NCBI GenBank assembly: GCA_964453265.1
Contig: CAYVNU010000007.1
Location: forward strand, 1-40,314
Direction of reading: 5' to 3'
Origin: CAYVNU01 sp964453265
GTDB taxonomy: Bacteria > Patescibacteriota > Doudnabacteria > UBA920
Length of the DNA: 40,314 nucleotides
Shown here one piece after another: positions 12,411 to 21,712 of the stretch. The position numbers and the translations under genes are program-made. Below the pieces are notes generated by a model. It did no database searches, had not been told where the DNA came from, and saw nothing but the letters and a program-made list of their open reading frames with translations. Numbering within the stretch: the stretch's first letter is position 1; the number at the start of each line of letters is the position of its first letter.

Positions 12411-15390
12411 TTAGAATGTACCAGAACCTGAAGTAGTAGACTGCCAAATTACATCACGCGAACCACTTACGCCGGCGCAGCGATACTCTATTCTGTTATA
12501 ATAGTTGGTATTTGGCTGTAAGTTTTCTACAAACTGAGCATCAAACCTATTCGGTCCGGTATTGGAATCGGAAATTCCTCTTACCGTGCCGGTAACACAG
12601 GAGCCCGGAGCTCCGCTCGGAGTTGTCCCGGCTGCGCCTGGAGCAGTAGAACAGCCCGAAGCCACCGCTTCCCTAGTCGTTCCAACCATAAACATGGCGG
12701 TTGTGTATTTATACGGTTTGCCTGCCGCATCGTTATACTTTCTTATGTCGTTAAATACCGCGGTATAGGAATCATAACCACTGCCTTCATTAAGCCCACT
12801 GCTTAAAGCGTAATTGCTGGTTGAGGGGTTTACCACTGCTGCTATATTATTTGAGTCAGGCAAACGGCAAGTGTCGGTATTAAAGTCTCCGGCGCTTGTT
12901 GTAAATCCAGAACTATTTACATTGCCTAAAGCTATTTCGTGCCCTAAGTTGCTTGTGCCGATGTTAACATACAAAACAGTTCCCATCCAAACTGCTAATT
13001 GGCAATTTGTCGCGCCTTGTTCAAGCAGTAAACTTGAATTACTAGAAGCATCATAATTAGTTCCGCCGGTTAAATTTCCGCAGCCGTAAAAATTCGTTTT
13101 ATAGAGCGTGCTAAAGCCTAAACCTTGCATGCTCTGGGTCATTTCTGAAGTTACAGTAAACTGTCCGCTTGAGGAATTCATAAACCCGGCAGAAGTTCTC
13201 CAGTCAAATCCGCCCGGCACAAGCACAGAAGTTCTTTGTCTTAACGCGGCCGAAGGCGCATTTTCATAACTAGTTACTCCGTTTGTAACTCTTAGTTCAG
13301 AATCCCAGCTGGTGCCATATGGCCTGCCTTGGGCGTCTACCGCGCTCCATTTTAATTCTAGACTATCACCCGGATCTATGTTTATAGTTTGTCCGGCCAC
13401 GGTTCCGCCGGTTTCGTTGCCGGCGCCGCTACCGTACTGAACTTTACCTTGGGTTTTTACAACACCCGCGGTGTTTTTAACTACGTACTCAATGCCACCC
13501 TTTAAGAAAGAAGTGTCGCCAAAGCCTCCGGCATTAACTGTAGAAAGTCCGCTTTGTCCGCTTGGAGTTGGGTCTATATGAATTACTTTGGCGCCATAGC
13601 CGTAGCCAAAACCATCAGCCGAAGGAATAAGCTGGCCGTTTGAAGGGTTTGGGGTCGGAGCCGCGCCGTTTAAATACAAAAGTCCAATAGCCGAACGATT
13701 TTTGTCCACCACAGGCAAATGTGGCGTTACAAAAATTGTATAATCACCGGAGACTAAATTCGGTCCGTTGGTATTGCCCACCAGCCAATTGTAGCGACTG
13801 CATCCCCAACCTAAAGTATCTTTACTCTCTGCACTGCTTGTGCTGCTATTACAAATTTGAACATCATCGCTAACTGTAGCGACTAAATATTTGGTTGTGA
13901 CTTTGTCCGGATGTACCCCAGCCTGACTGCCAGGCGCAACCCAAATGTCCATATCTTTCCAGGCAACTACTCCCTGAGTTAGACCACTTTGATTCCAGAA
14001 AATTTGCGACCTGCCGCCTAAAACCGGATTACTGCCCGAAGCTGCCGTGCCGTTTGGCTGATAGTTATTTCCAACCTGCACTGTGCTGCTAAAATTATTT
14101 GTCTTAACTACAATAAACCTTATGCGTGTTTTTCCTTCAACCACAGCGTCGCCTACCCGAACCTGAGTTTTAAACTCAGCTAAATATACACCCGGTGAAC
14201 TAGGTGTACCGGTAATTTCTCCGTCTACAGTTCCGCCGGTAACCTTTTGACATTTCTGATTATAACTAAGACCGGGAGGCAGTTGTATTGCTCTGTCAAT
14301 TTTAATTAACTTAGGGTCTGTGCAATTTTGAATTTTTGCCCTGTCTTGGTCATAAAAGAAAACTTGCGAATTAAACGGTCTACCAACTGTGGCGTAAGCC
14401 CAAATTTCTTTACTGGCATAACTGGTGTACTGCCAGCTTTCGCTCTTGGCTTCGTTATCAAATTGGCCGCTTTCGTGACCCGGATTAATAACAAGCAATG
14501 GCTCTGGCGTATTTTGAAGTCCGGTCGGATCATTTGAATTATCACGCATTTGCATGAGTAAAGCCCTGCTACTTAAATCAGATAACACTCCAACTTCCAA
14601 AGGCACGCCGGTAATAAACTTTTTAGTCCATAATGCGCTAAGCATATAATTACCTAACGGAATTCCTTGTCTTCTGCCTTCAGCAAAAGTAGTAGCCGCG
14701 GTATTAAAGCTTTCCAAAGTTCTTTCCTGACTGTCTAAAACAATTAAATCCAGCGGTCCCCAATCCGGGAAATTACCGCCCTGTTTGCCGCTGTAACTTA
14801 CATTAGCCGGGTCCGGCAAATAAAAATCCGCGTAGCCCTGACTAAACGGCACATTTTCTACCATTTTTGTAATACCTTTTTTAACCGGAATAAAATAATT
14901 AATACCTAAACCCGCTATACCGTTAACCTGGCCGGAAGTTTTTGGCTTGCCGGTTAAAGGATCATTCATAATATTAATTCCGTCAGTGGAAATATCTAAA
15001 GTCGGAACATTGGTAATTGGGTAAAGTGGTCTGGAGGCGTGAATGTCTTTTGGAACTTGATCCATTATGGCATCGGCTCCGGAAATTGGGTAAGTAATTG
15101 CCCTAGCTTTAATTACATCCGCAGAATTATAGTCGCTCGGATATCCGCCAAACACGCATGTTGTGTCTAAACAATCGCTTCTAACTAAATAAACATTGAC
15201 AGTTTGCGGCGTACTACCGTCAGCCGCTTTTTTCGAAGCATCCCATTTTACTCTATAAGTTTTATTGGTAAGTAAATACCCTCTAAAATTACTGTCTACT
15301 GTAATAACCGAGGTACTGCCACCTGAAGAAGTACCAGAAGTACCAGAAGTACCAGAAGTACCAGAAGTACCAGAAGTACCAGAAGTACCA
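12411..15390 (-). CDS. Giant surface protein, C-terminal part (continues across the gap)
   Basis: The frame runs from the gap edge at 15390 to a stop at 12411, about 993 codons. A GTG at 15155 could pass for a start, but the frame is open upstream through sensible protein (TSVITVDSNFRGYLLTNKTY, then DCLDTTCVFGGYPSD) into (Gly-Thr-Ser)n repeats, so the real start is at 16153. A He_PIG-like domain (LPPGLSY, then GEITGTPSSPGVYLAEF) occurs near the middle. An FN3-like domain (LQPNTNYYNRIEYRC) ends the protein. There is no C-terminal anchor. Several Cys pairs are present. Probably an exported envelope protein. Confidence 0.85.
15327..15389. repeat. 9-bp tandem repeat, left of gap (7 copies)
   Basis: Seven exact copies of AGAAGTACC run up to the gap. 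On the minus strand each encodes Gly-Thr-Ser. The array continues to the right of the gap; its true copy number is unknown. Confidence 0.95.
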
Positions 15391-15490
15391 NNNNNNNNNN
15401 NNNNNNNNNNNNNNNNNNNNNNNNNNNNNNNNNNNNNNNNNNNNNNNNNNNNNNNNNNNNNNNNNNNNNNNNNNNNNNNNNNNNNNNNNN
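15391..15490. other. Assembly gap (100 N)
   Basis: Exactly 100 N, a conventional placeholder length, inside a 9-bp tandem array. The true length is unknown. Since 100 is not a multiple of three it artificially breaks the reading frame. Confidence 0.98.
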
Positions 15491-15553
15491 AGAAGTACCA
15501 GAAGTACCAGAAGTACCAGAAGTACCAGAAGTACCAGAAGTACCAGAAGTACC
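15491..15553. repeat. 9-bp tandem repeat, right of gap (7 copies)
   Basis: Seven further exact copies of AGAAGTACC, in the same coding frame (Gly-Thr-Ser) as those left of the gap. Confidence 0.95.
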
Positions 15554-16153
15554 CACGCCTCCCAAAGTTGCACCGGTTGATGAAGTTCCTGTATAAGTCC
15601 CGCCTCGTGTTGCCGGGATTTGTTCGGTAGAAACCGAATTACCGTCTTGATCTAAAGTATTAAAAAATTTGCGGAGCAAAAGTTTGCCGCCCGCAGCCGG
15701 TTCTGAATAAAATTCTAAACGATATCGCGTTGCCGGATTAAACCCAGCAGTACACTGACCGGTTCTGCCAATTGTCCCACCGCTGTTTATTATTTGGTCA
15801 GCCGCTCCGGTTTGCGCGTTTGTGCCGCCGCTTGCGCAAGTCATAGACAAAGTCGCGGTTCTGTCTACTTTCGGGCTCAAATATATGCTCCCGGCTTTTT
15901 CCAAAGTACGGCTCCAGGTTACTTTATAATTCCATTTGCCGTTAGAATAATCTAAAGCCTGTATACTAACCGACAAAGTAATATTGCTGTCGGAAGTTAG
16001 CTTAGATGGACGGTAAATTACCCCACTAGTTTGCGCCTTGCTAAAAGAGGTTATTAAAACAGCCGGCAAAAGCAAAACCGCCAAACCAATGGCTATTTTT
16101 ATTTTGCCCAAACGGCTGAAATTTTTCTGCCGCAATAGTAATTTTTTTATCAT
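15491..16153 (-). CDS. Giant surface protein, N-terminal part (5' portion before the gap)
   Basis: Starts at the ATG at 16153. A membrane segment/signal peptide spans about residues 18-40 (KIAIGLAVLLLPAVLITSFSKAQ), with a basic N-region of about 17 residues. The next 150 residues are a beta-rich extracellular domain (LTSDSNITLSVSIQALDYSN, then YRLEFYSEPAAGG) with a Cys pair. From about residue 200 it enters a Gly-Thr-Ser linker and the tandem array. Both sides of the gap encode GTS in one frame, so this is the same gene as 12411-15390, over 1200 residues in total. The apparent VLL-repeat C-terminus obtained by reading through 100 N is an artefact. Confidence 0.9.
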
Positions 16154-16190
16154 AAGTTAGTTAGTAAATTAATGCTTTTATATATTAAAG

Positions 16191-16373
16191 TTATTTTCCA
16201 GGAAAAATTTGAGCGCTTTCATCGCCTTCCATTTCTTTATCTGCCGAGAGCTGAGCTTCTGCTCCGGGTGTTAGTCTTTGTGCTATTTGTTTTTCTTTTT
16301 TCTTTGAAATATAGACCACGGAAATTGCAATTACCAGCAACAGAACAATAACATAAACTATTTTTTTATTCAT
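16191..16373 (-). CDS. Small single-pass membrane protein
   Basis: A 60-residue protein with one membrane helix (residues 4-23) followed by a KKKEK stop-transfer cluster and a short acidic tail. It lies 37 nt upstream of the split surface-protein gene and 39 nt downstream of the LysM giant gene, all on the same strand, so it is probably part of the same envelope operon. No family recognised. Confidence 0.6.
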   Translation of the reverse strand: MNKKIVYVIVLLLVIAISVVYISKKKEKQIAQRLTPGAEAQLSADKEMEGDESAQIFPGK

Positions 16374-16412
16374 ATATTTTAAAATAAATTATTTTTTAAT
16401 TTTTCTAATTAA

Positions 16413-19400
16413 TTATTCGGTAACTTCCACTTCCCCATCCTGCTTGCTTAAATCACTTCCAATATTACTTACTGAATCTCTGTAAATTGGCTGGGCGCTT
16501 TGGGTTTGATTTGCCGTACTTGCTGCTGTTTGAACATTTGAAGCTGCTTCGGTACTAATATTAGAAACATTGTTTGTTTGCTCTGCTGCTCTTTCAAAAG
16601 TTTGGATATTGTTAGTTTGCGTATCTTGCTCAGTCGCCGCTTGTACGCTTACATCCGGCAAGTTTAAAACAAATCCGACTTTTAAAGTTTTTACATCGCC
16701 GGAAACGGCCAAACTTCTCGGGTTAGCACTTAAAATTTTTCGCCAATTACTACCACTTCCATAAGTTTTTTGAGCAATTGACCAAAGACTATCGCCTTGC
16801 TTAACCGTGTAAGTGCCCCGCGGAGAAACTGTTTCTGTTCCTAAAACAGTACTAGAAGAATTACTTGACCTATCAAAGGTTTGCGCTTGTCCATTATTAC
16901 CTTGAACACCTAAATTCGGAATAATTAACTGTGTACCAATTCTCATGGTTCTGACATTAGGCACTTTACCCGGGTTTGCTTCCTGAATTTTAAACCATAA
17001 AGTCGGGTCGCCATAATAGCTTCTGGCAATTTCCCACAAAGTATCACCTTTTTTAACAGTATAAATATCTAAAACTCCGTCTTGGCTGCTGCCTTGTACA
17101 TTTCCATTTTGATAGGTCAGTAAATTACCCGATGCGCCAGTGCCTGCATTTTCAAAAGTTCTAACACTGCTTCCGCCCGAGCCGCCGGAATAGTAACTTC
17201 CGCTACCCGAAGCACTCGCTCCGGATGAGGAAGAACCGCCGGTTGATCCGGACGAACCAAAAGCAATCCCTCCGCCTGTTGAGGTAGACTGGCTACTGAT
17301 TCCTCCTCCAGTTGACGTAGAACCGCCGCTACCCGAACCTAAAGAACTGGATTGTCCGCTACTGCCGCTACCTGAATCTTCAAAAACTTCCACGCTACCG
17401 TCGTCATTGCCAATATTACTGGCTGAATCGCGATAAAGTGTTGTTCCACCAACGCCGGATCCGTCTTCGGTAACTTCCACACTGCCATCGTCGTTGCCAA
17501 TTCCACTTACTGAATCACGCGCGCCGGTACTTAAAGTAGCGCCGCTTTCATCGGTTTCTAAACTCCCGTCGTCATTACCAATATTTGAAACAGAATCGCG
17601 TGCGCCACCATTTGATGTTGCCGATTCGGGAGCAATAGTTATAGTAAATACTCGTGAAGCTGAAGCCAGGCCAATTTGTGAAGTAGCCTGCGCTCTAAAA
17701 GTAAAAGTACCGGACTGGGTCGGGGTTCCCCTAAGTTCGCCGGTAAACGCTAAGGTCATACCAGCCGGCAATCTGCCTTCAGTTATGCTCCACTGAAATA
17801 TATTTGATGTCGGACAAATTGCTACTAATTTAAAATTACCATTCTGATAAAACTCACCAACTCTGCCTGAAGGCAAAGTTCCTGCTGTGGATATACTAGC
17901 GTTACCTGTTGATGTGTCTAAATTGTTTGATATGGGAGAGCCGGTGCCAGTTGTACCATTTGTTGTAGTTGTTGCACCACCAGTACCGCCTCCGGTTGTG
18001 GTATTAAATAAACTTCCTCCCCCGGTTGTTGTACTTCCGCCACCTCCGCCGCCACCTGTTGTGGTATTAAATAAAGTACTAGTAACATAAGTCGGTGTTC
18101 CACCGGAAGGATTAGAAGGCGTGGTTGTATTTAAATTAGTATTGCCTAAAGTGGTAGTAGTTGTAGCTCCCGGATTACCAGTGCTGGCAGCAGGAATAAC
18201 GGAAGGAATGGTAAAAGCTTGATTAACAGTTTGTCCGTTGCCGGTAGCTGTTACTGTAAAAGTTGTAGCTGTTGTTTTTGCGGTTGTGGGAGTACCGGAA
18301 ATAACACCCGCTGATGACAAACTTAAACCCGCAGGCAAAGTACCGGTCGTAACAGCCCAAGAGCTTACATTTGTTCCGGTTAAAGTCCTATTATAAGCCA
18401 CCCCAACCTGAGCAGAAGGCAAAGTAGCTGCTGAAGTAATAGTTGGCGCTGCGCCGGTGGTAGTAGCCGTGCTAACTATAATTGTAAACTGTTTAGTTAC
18501 ATATGTTTGTCCTGCTGCAGAAGCTTTAACTGTAAAAGTAGAGGTCGCGGCTGCGCTGGGCGTTCCGGAAATAACACCAGCTGACGACAAACTTAAACCC
18601 GCAGGCAAACTCCCACTCGCCAAAGACCAAGTAACTCCAGTCGCTCCGGTAGCTGTTAAAGTTTGACTGTAAGCCGTGCCGACTCTTCCGCCAGGCAAAG
18701 TAGGTGTTGAAATAGTTAAGGTATTTGCTACTTGAGTTTGAGTAACTGTAAAATCTATAGTCGTAACTTGTCCACCCACTAAAAACCTTAAATTGTAATT
18801 CCCGGGCGTTGCATTGTTGCTTACAGCCACTGTCGCGGTTACTGAATTAGCAGTAGACGCTCCCGGAGTAACTGTAAAAACATTTGAATCAAGAGAACTT
18901 ATTACTCCCCCATTTAAATAATTTCCATTTACTGTTAGGATAACTGTTTGCCCCTTAGCAGCAGAATTGCCTGTTACATTACTAACATAAGGTTGGTTTA
19001 CAGCCGTAACCTGCACAACCTGCAATGCAACATTTTTACTGGCTACAGTTCCTATACCATTCCTTGCTTCGATTGTAAAACCATAATCGCCCGAGCGTGT
19101 GACCGTACCAGAAAGTCTGCCATTTGTAAATGTTAATCCTGGAGGCAACTGGCCCGATGTAACTGACCATGTAGCTCCAGGAATGTTTGTTGTATAGCTA
19201 TAATCAAAAGTTTGTCCTTCGTTTATTGGCGCATGGGTAGTAGAACCGGTTATATAACCAGCCTCAGCCGCAGTTACGTAAAAATTTACCGGCATACTTC
19301 GGCCATTGGCCGTTACGGTTAAAATATGAAGCCCCGAAGTAGCGGAAGCTGAAGCAGAAATACTGGCGGTTATTTCGTTGTCGGAAACTACGCGAACATT

Positions 19401-21353
19401 TGTAATATTTAAAAAACCTTGCGTAGCAGCAATAGTTGCGCCGGTTAAATTGCTACCTGTCATACGAATATTTACTGGTGCTCCGCCTGCCATAAGCTGA
19501 TTATTATCTACCGCCGAAACCAAAGGAGGATTTGTGGCAACTACATTTTGACCATTTATTAAAATTGTAACGCTTTTTGTCGCGCTTGCTTGGCCACTTG
19601 TAGCTTTAAGAACAAAAGTATAGTTTCCTGGAGTAGTCGGATCACCATAAATTCTTCCTGTGCCGGATTCTAAATTAAGTCCGGGGGGCAAACTTCCACT
19701 TTCCACAGTCCAGGTTATAGCACCCGGAAAACCCGTGGCAAAAAAACTACTCTCGTAATGAACAGAGTGGTTATTGTTTATAGTAAATTGGCTTAAATAA
19801 CTGTCTGTGGTAATTTGTGGCGTAGTAGCCGATGCGCCATCTGCCACCATAGCCTGATAAAAACTTCTGCCAACTACGTCTGCCAAACTCGGTGCTTGAG
19901 GCACGCCTTGGGAAATATATCTTAACGCCTGAGTACTGCCGCCACCCTGATGAATAAAATCTAAACCATCGGCGTCTGAATTTCCAAATAATTTTTCATT
20001 TTGTCCGTCTTCGCCCATAGCTCTTAAAACAGCAGTGGCAATTTCTCTATCTGTTAATTGCGATAAAGGTTTTCCGGCAGCGTCTCTAACCTGTGAAATC
20101 ATACTTGTAGACAACTGTCCCCATGCAAAAAAACTTAAATCCGCGCCTTGTGCCCATTTAAGACGCATAGTAGAAGGAAAACCACTTGGTCCACCGGTTA
20201 ATTCAACCCGAACATCTGTTATTCCTAATGTATCTTTTATATTTGTTAAATCAGGAAAGTTAAAATTAACTCTTTGTCTGGAAATTTGCGCTCCCGGCAC
20301 GCTCACCACTCTACCGCCTGGCAGAATTAAATTAACTCCCGTATATACAGCGCCTGGGTCGCCTAATTCTAAACTAACTGCATAGCCGGGCATTAAGGCA
20401 TTGTCTCTAGCTGCATTGCCCCGTAAATCTTTTAAAGTAAAATTAGTAACTAAAGGACTGCCTAAAACAGTCATGGTGTAAGACTTGCTATCCCTTTCAC
20501 CATTTTCCCCAACAGCAGTTAAAGTAAAAGTATAAGTACCTGGCGTTCTTGGAATTCCGTCTATTCCTACATTTCCAGCCAAAGAAACTCCGGGAGGAAG
20601 TTGACCGGACGAAACACTAAGCTCACTTATACTACCTGAAGAAATCACGCCAGTGCTGTAACGTTGATTTAACGTCATTACTGGCAAAGAATTTAGCAAT
20701 ATAGGAGCGGTAGCCGATTCAATACTTTTATCTACACCCAACCTTATTTGATTCATTAATGCATCTGCAACCAATGCTAAATCTACCGCATTTTGAGTTG
20801 ACAAACTACCTTGCTGAGCCGTCGAAACTGCACTGTCAAAAATTTGTCTGGCATTTGGAACTAAAGAACCATTGGCATAAAGTGAATTATAAGCATTAAT
20901 CAAATTAGTAATTTCAGGGGTAGGATTTTGCCCATTTATTCCATTAGCCGTAGCAGAACCATTGGGTTGTATACTAACCGTATAATTCCCTACTGCCGCC
21001 TCAGCCTGTTTAATTCCACCACCAAAAACACTTGCCAAAGCTTGTTTTAGTTTGGAAGTTTTACTTTGAGCTACTTCCCGATTATCATGCTCAAAATCAT
21101 AGTCTGTTGCTGGGTAATTTCCAGGATCCTTCGCTTTTGCCAAAGTTTCGTCATCTACAGTTCTTACAAACTGAGTTTTTGGACTTTGTGAACTAACCGC
21201 GCCTATTCCTCCAAGTAAAGTACTTCCCACGCCTAAACCAGCCAAAATCTTTTCCTTGGTGGAAATTTGTTTTTTGACGCGCTTTACTCTTTTTATTTTA
21301 ACTTTGTCCATGCTTTTACTTTTTGTAGTTTTATGAGTTTTTTTGTTTGCCAT
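16413..21353 (-). CDS. Giant He_PIG-repeat protein with two C-terminal LysM domains
   Basis: 1646 residues. The N-terminus is Lys/Thr-rich (about 1-33) followed by a Gly-rich hydrophobic stretch (KILAGLGVGSTLLGGIG), resembling the start of the protein at 21713. Six He_PIG-like domains are recognisable by LPxGxxL and GxP motifs (for example LPPGVSLAGN, LPPGLNLESG, LPAGLSLSSA twice), with IPT/TIG-like segments between. Low-complexity Gly/Ser/Thr linkers follow at about 1090-1180 and 1320-1420. Two LysM domains lie at about 1427-1477 (YTVKKGDTLWEIARSYYGD) and 1513-1570 (YTVKQGDSLWSIAQKTYG); LysM binds peptidoglycan or other GlcNAc polymers. A motif RDSVSNIGNDDGS occurs three times near 1249-1310 and, degenerate, at the extreme C-terminus. 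Probable cell-wall-bound surface protein; length and repeats suggest adhesion or a structural layer. Confidence 0.9.
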   Translation of the reverse strand: MANKKTHKTTKSKSMDKVKIKRVKRVKKQISTKEKILAGLGVGSTLLGGIGAVSSQSPKTQFVRTVDDETLAKAKDPGNYPATDYDFEHDNREVAQSKTSKLKQALASVFGGGIKQAEAAVGNYTVSIQPNGSATANGINGQNPTPEITNLINAYNSLYANGSLVPNARQIFDSAVSTAQQGSLSTQNAVDLALVADALMNQIRLGVDKSIESATAPILLNSLPVMTLNQRYSTGVISSGSISELSVSSGQLPPGVSLAGNVGIDGIPRTPGTYTFTLTAVGENGERDSKSYTMTVLGSPLVTNFTLKDLRGNAARDNALMPGYAVSLELGDPGAVYTGVNLILPGGRVVSVPGAQISRQRVNFNFPDLTNIKDTLGITDVRVELTGGPSGFPSTMRLKWAQGADLSFFAWGQLSTSMISQVRDAAGKPLSQLTDREIATAVLRAMGEDGQNEKLFGNSDADGLDFIHQGGGSTQALRYISQGVPQAPSLADVVGRSFYQAMVADGASATTPQITTDSYLSQFTINNNHSVHYESSFFATGFPGAITWTVESGSLPPGLNLESGTGRIYGDPTTPGNYTFVLKATSGQASATKSVTILINGQNVVATNPPLVSAVDNNQLMAGGAPVNIRMTGSNLTGATIAATQGFLNITNVRVVSDNEITASISASASATSGLHILTVTANGRSMPVNFYVTAAEAGYITGSTTHAPINEGQTFDYSYTTNIPGATWSVTSGQLPPGLTFTNGRLSGTVTRSGDYGFTIEARNGIGTVASKNVALQVVQVTAVNQPYVSNVTGNSAAKGQTVILTVNGNYLNGGVISSLDSNVFTVTPGASTANSVTATVAVSNNATPGNYNLRFLVGGQVTTIDFTVTQTQVANTLTISTPTLPGGRVGTAYSQTLTATGATGVTWSLASGSLPAGLSLSSAGVISGTPSAAATSTFTVKASAAGQTYVTKQFTIIVSTATTTGAAPTITSAATLPSAQVGVAYNRTLTGTNVSSWAVTTGTLPAGLSLSSAGVISGTPTTAKTTATTFTVTATGNGQTVNQAFTIPSVIPAASTGNPGATTTTTLGNTNLNTTTPSNPSGGTPTYVTSTLFNTTTGGGGGGGSTTTGGGSLFNTTTGGGTGGATTTTNGTTGTGSPISNNLDTSTGNASISTAGTLPSGRVGEFYQNGNFKLVAICPTSNIFQWSITEGRLPAGMTLAFTGELRGTPTQSGTFTFRAQATSQIGLASASRVFTITIAPESATSNGGARDSVSNIGNDDGSLETDESGATLSTGARDSVSGIGNDDGSVEVTEDGSGVGGTTLYRDSASNIGNDDGSVEVFEDSGSGSSGQSSSLGSGSGGSTSTGGGISSQSTSTGGGIAFGSSGSTGGSSSSGASASGSGSYYSGGSGGSSVRTFENAGTGASGNLLTYQNGNVQGSSQDGVLDIYTVKKGDTLWEIARSYYGDPTLWFKIQEANPGKVPNVRTMRIGTQLIIPNLGVQGNNGQAQTFDRSSNSSSTVLGTETVSPRGTYTVKQGDSLWSIAQKTYGSGSNWRKILSANPRSLAVSGDVKTLKVGFVLNLPDVSVQAATEQDTQTNNIQTFERAAEQTNNVSNISTEAASNVQTAASTANQTQSAQPIYRDSVSNIGSDLSKQDGEVEVTE

Positions 21354-21361
21354 GTTTTTGC

Positions 21362-21523
21362 GGGTCTGTTGCCGAATGGGCTTTTAAGGTAAAAATTTAG
21401 AATTTTGAGACAGGCGGTCAAAACAAATTTTGATGTTTAATTTTGAGTTAAGCGGAGAAATTTTTTTGGCCAAATGGCCAAAATTATAAATTTTTAAACA
21501 AAATGACATTCGGCAACAGACCC
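21362..21523. mobile_element. MITE-like element or long leader hairpin with 17-bp perfect inverted ends
   Basis: GGGTCTGTTGCCGAATG at 21362-21378 and its exact complement at 21507-21523 bound 162 bp. Similarity continues inward: both arms contain AAAAATTTA, one base, then AATTTTG, giving about 45-nt imperfect arms. The element begins 8 nt upstream of the ATG at 21353 and replaces any SD. No target-site duplication is obvious. It contains a small GGCCAAATGGCC palindrome. The rest of the gene-free stretch (21524-21712) is AT-rich with nothing else recognised. Confidence 0.6.
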
Positions 21524-21712
21524 TATATTTCAGTAAAATATACCTTTATACTATACCATAAAAAACTCAAAATTAAAAATTAATCAAAAAAGTTATTTAT
21601 AGTAACTCATAAGGCTTAACTATAAAATATAATTGGCAATTAATAATACCTATTAAACTAAATAGCTAGCAAAAATAACTAACATTTATGGACTAATATT
21701 GCATAATAATAA

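Noticed and set aside
12411..15155. Independent gene starting at GTG 15155
   Set aside because: The frame is open and protein-like far upstream to the gap, and matches the frame on the other side.
15327..15553. CRISPR-like array
   Set aside because: The unit is 9 bp, contiguous and without spacers; it is a coding microsatellite.
15289..15630. ORFs reading the tandem array as PEVPEV, QKYQKY or VLLVLL repeats
   Set aside because: They are frame shadows of the Gly-Thr-Ser array and cross the N gap in an arbitrary frame.
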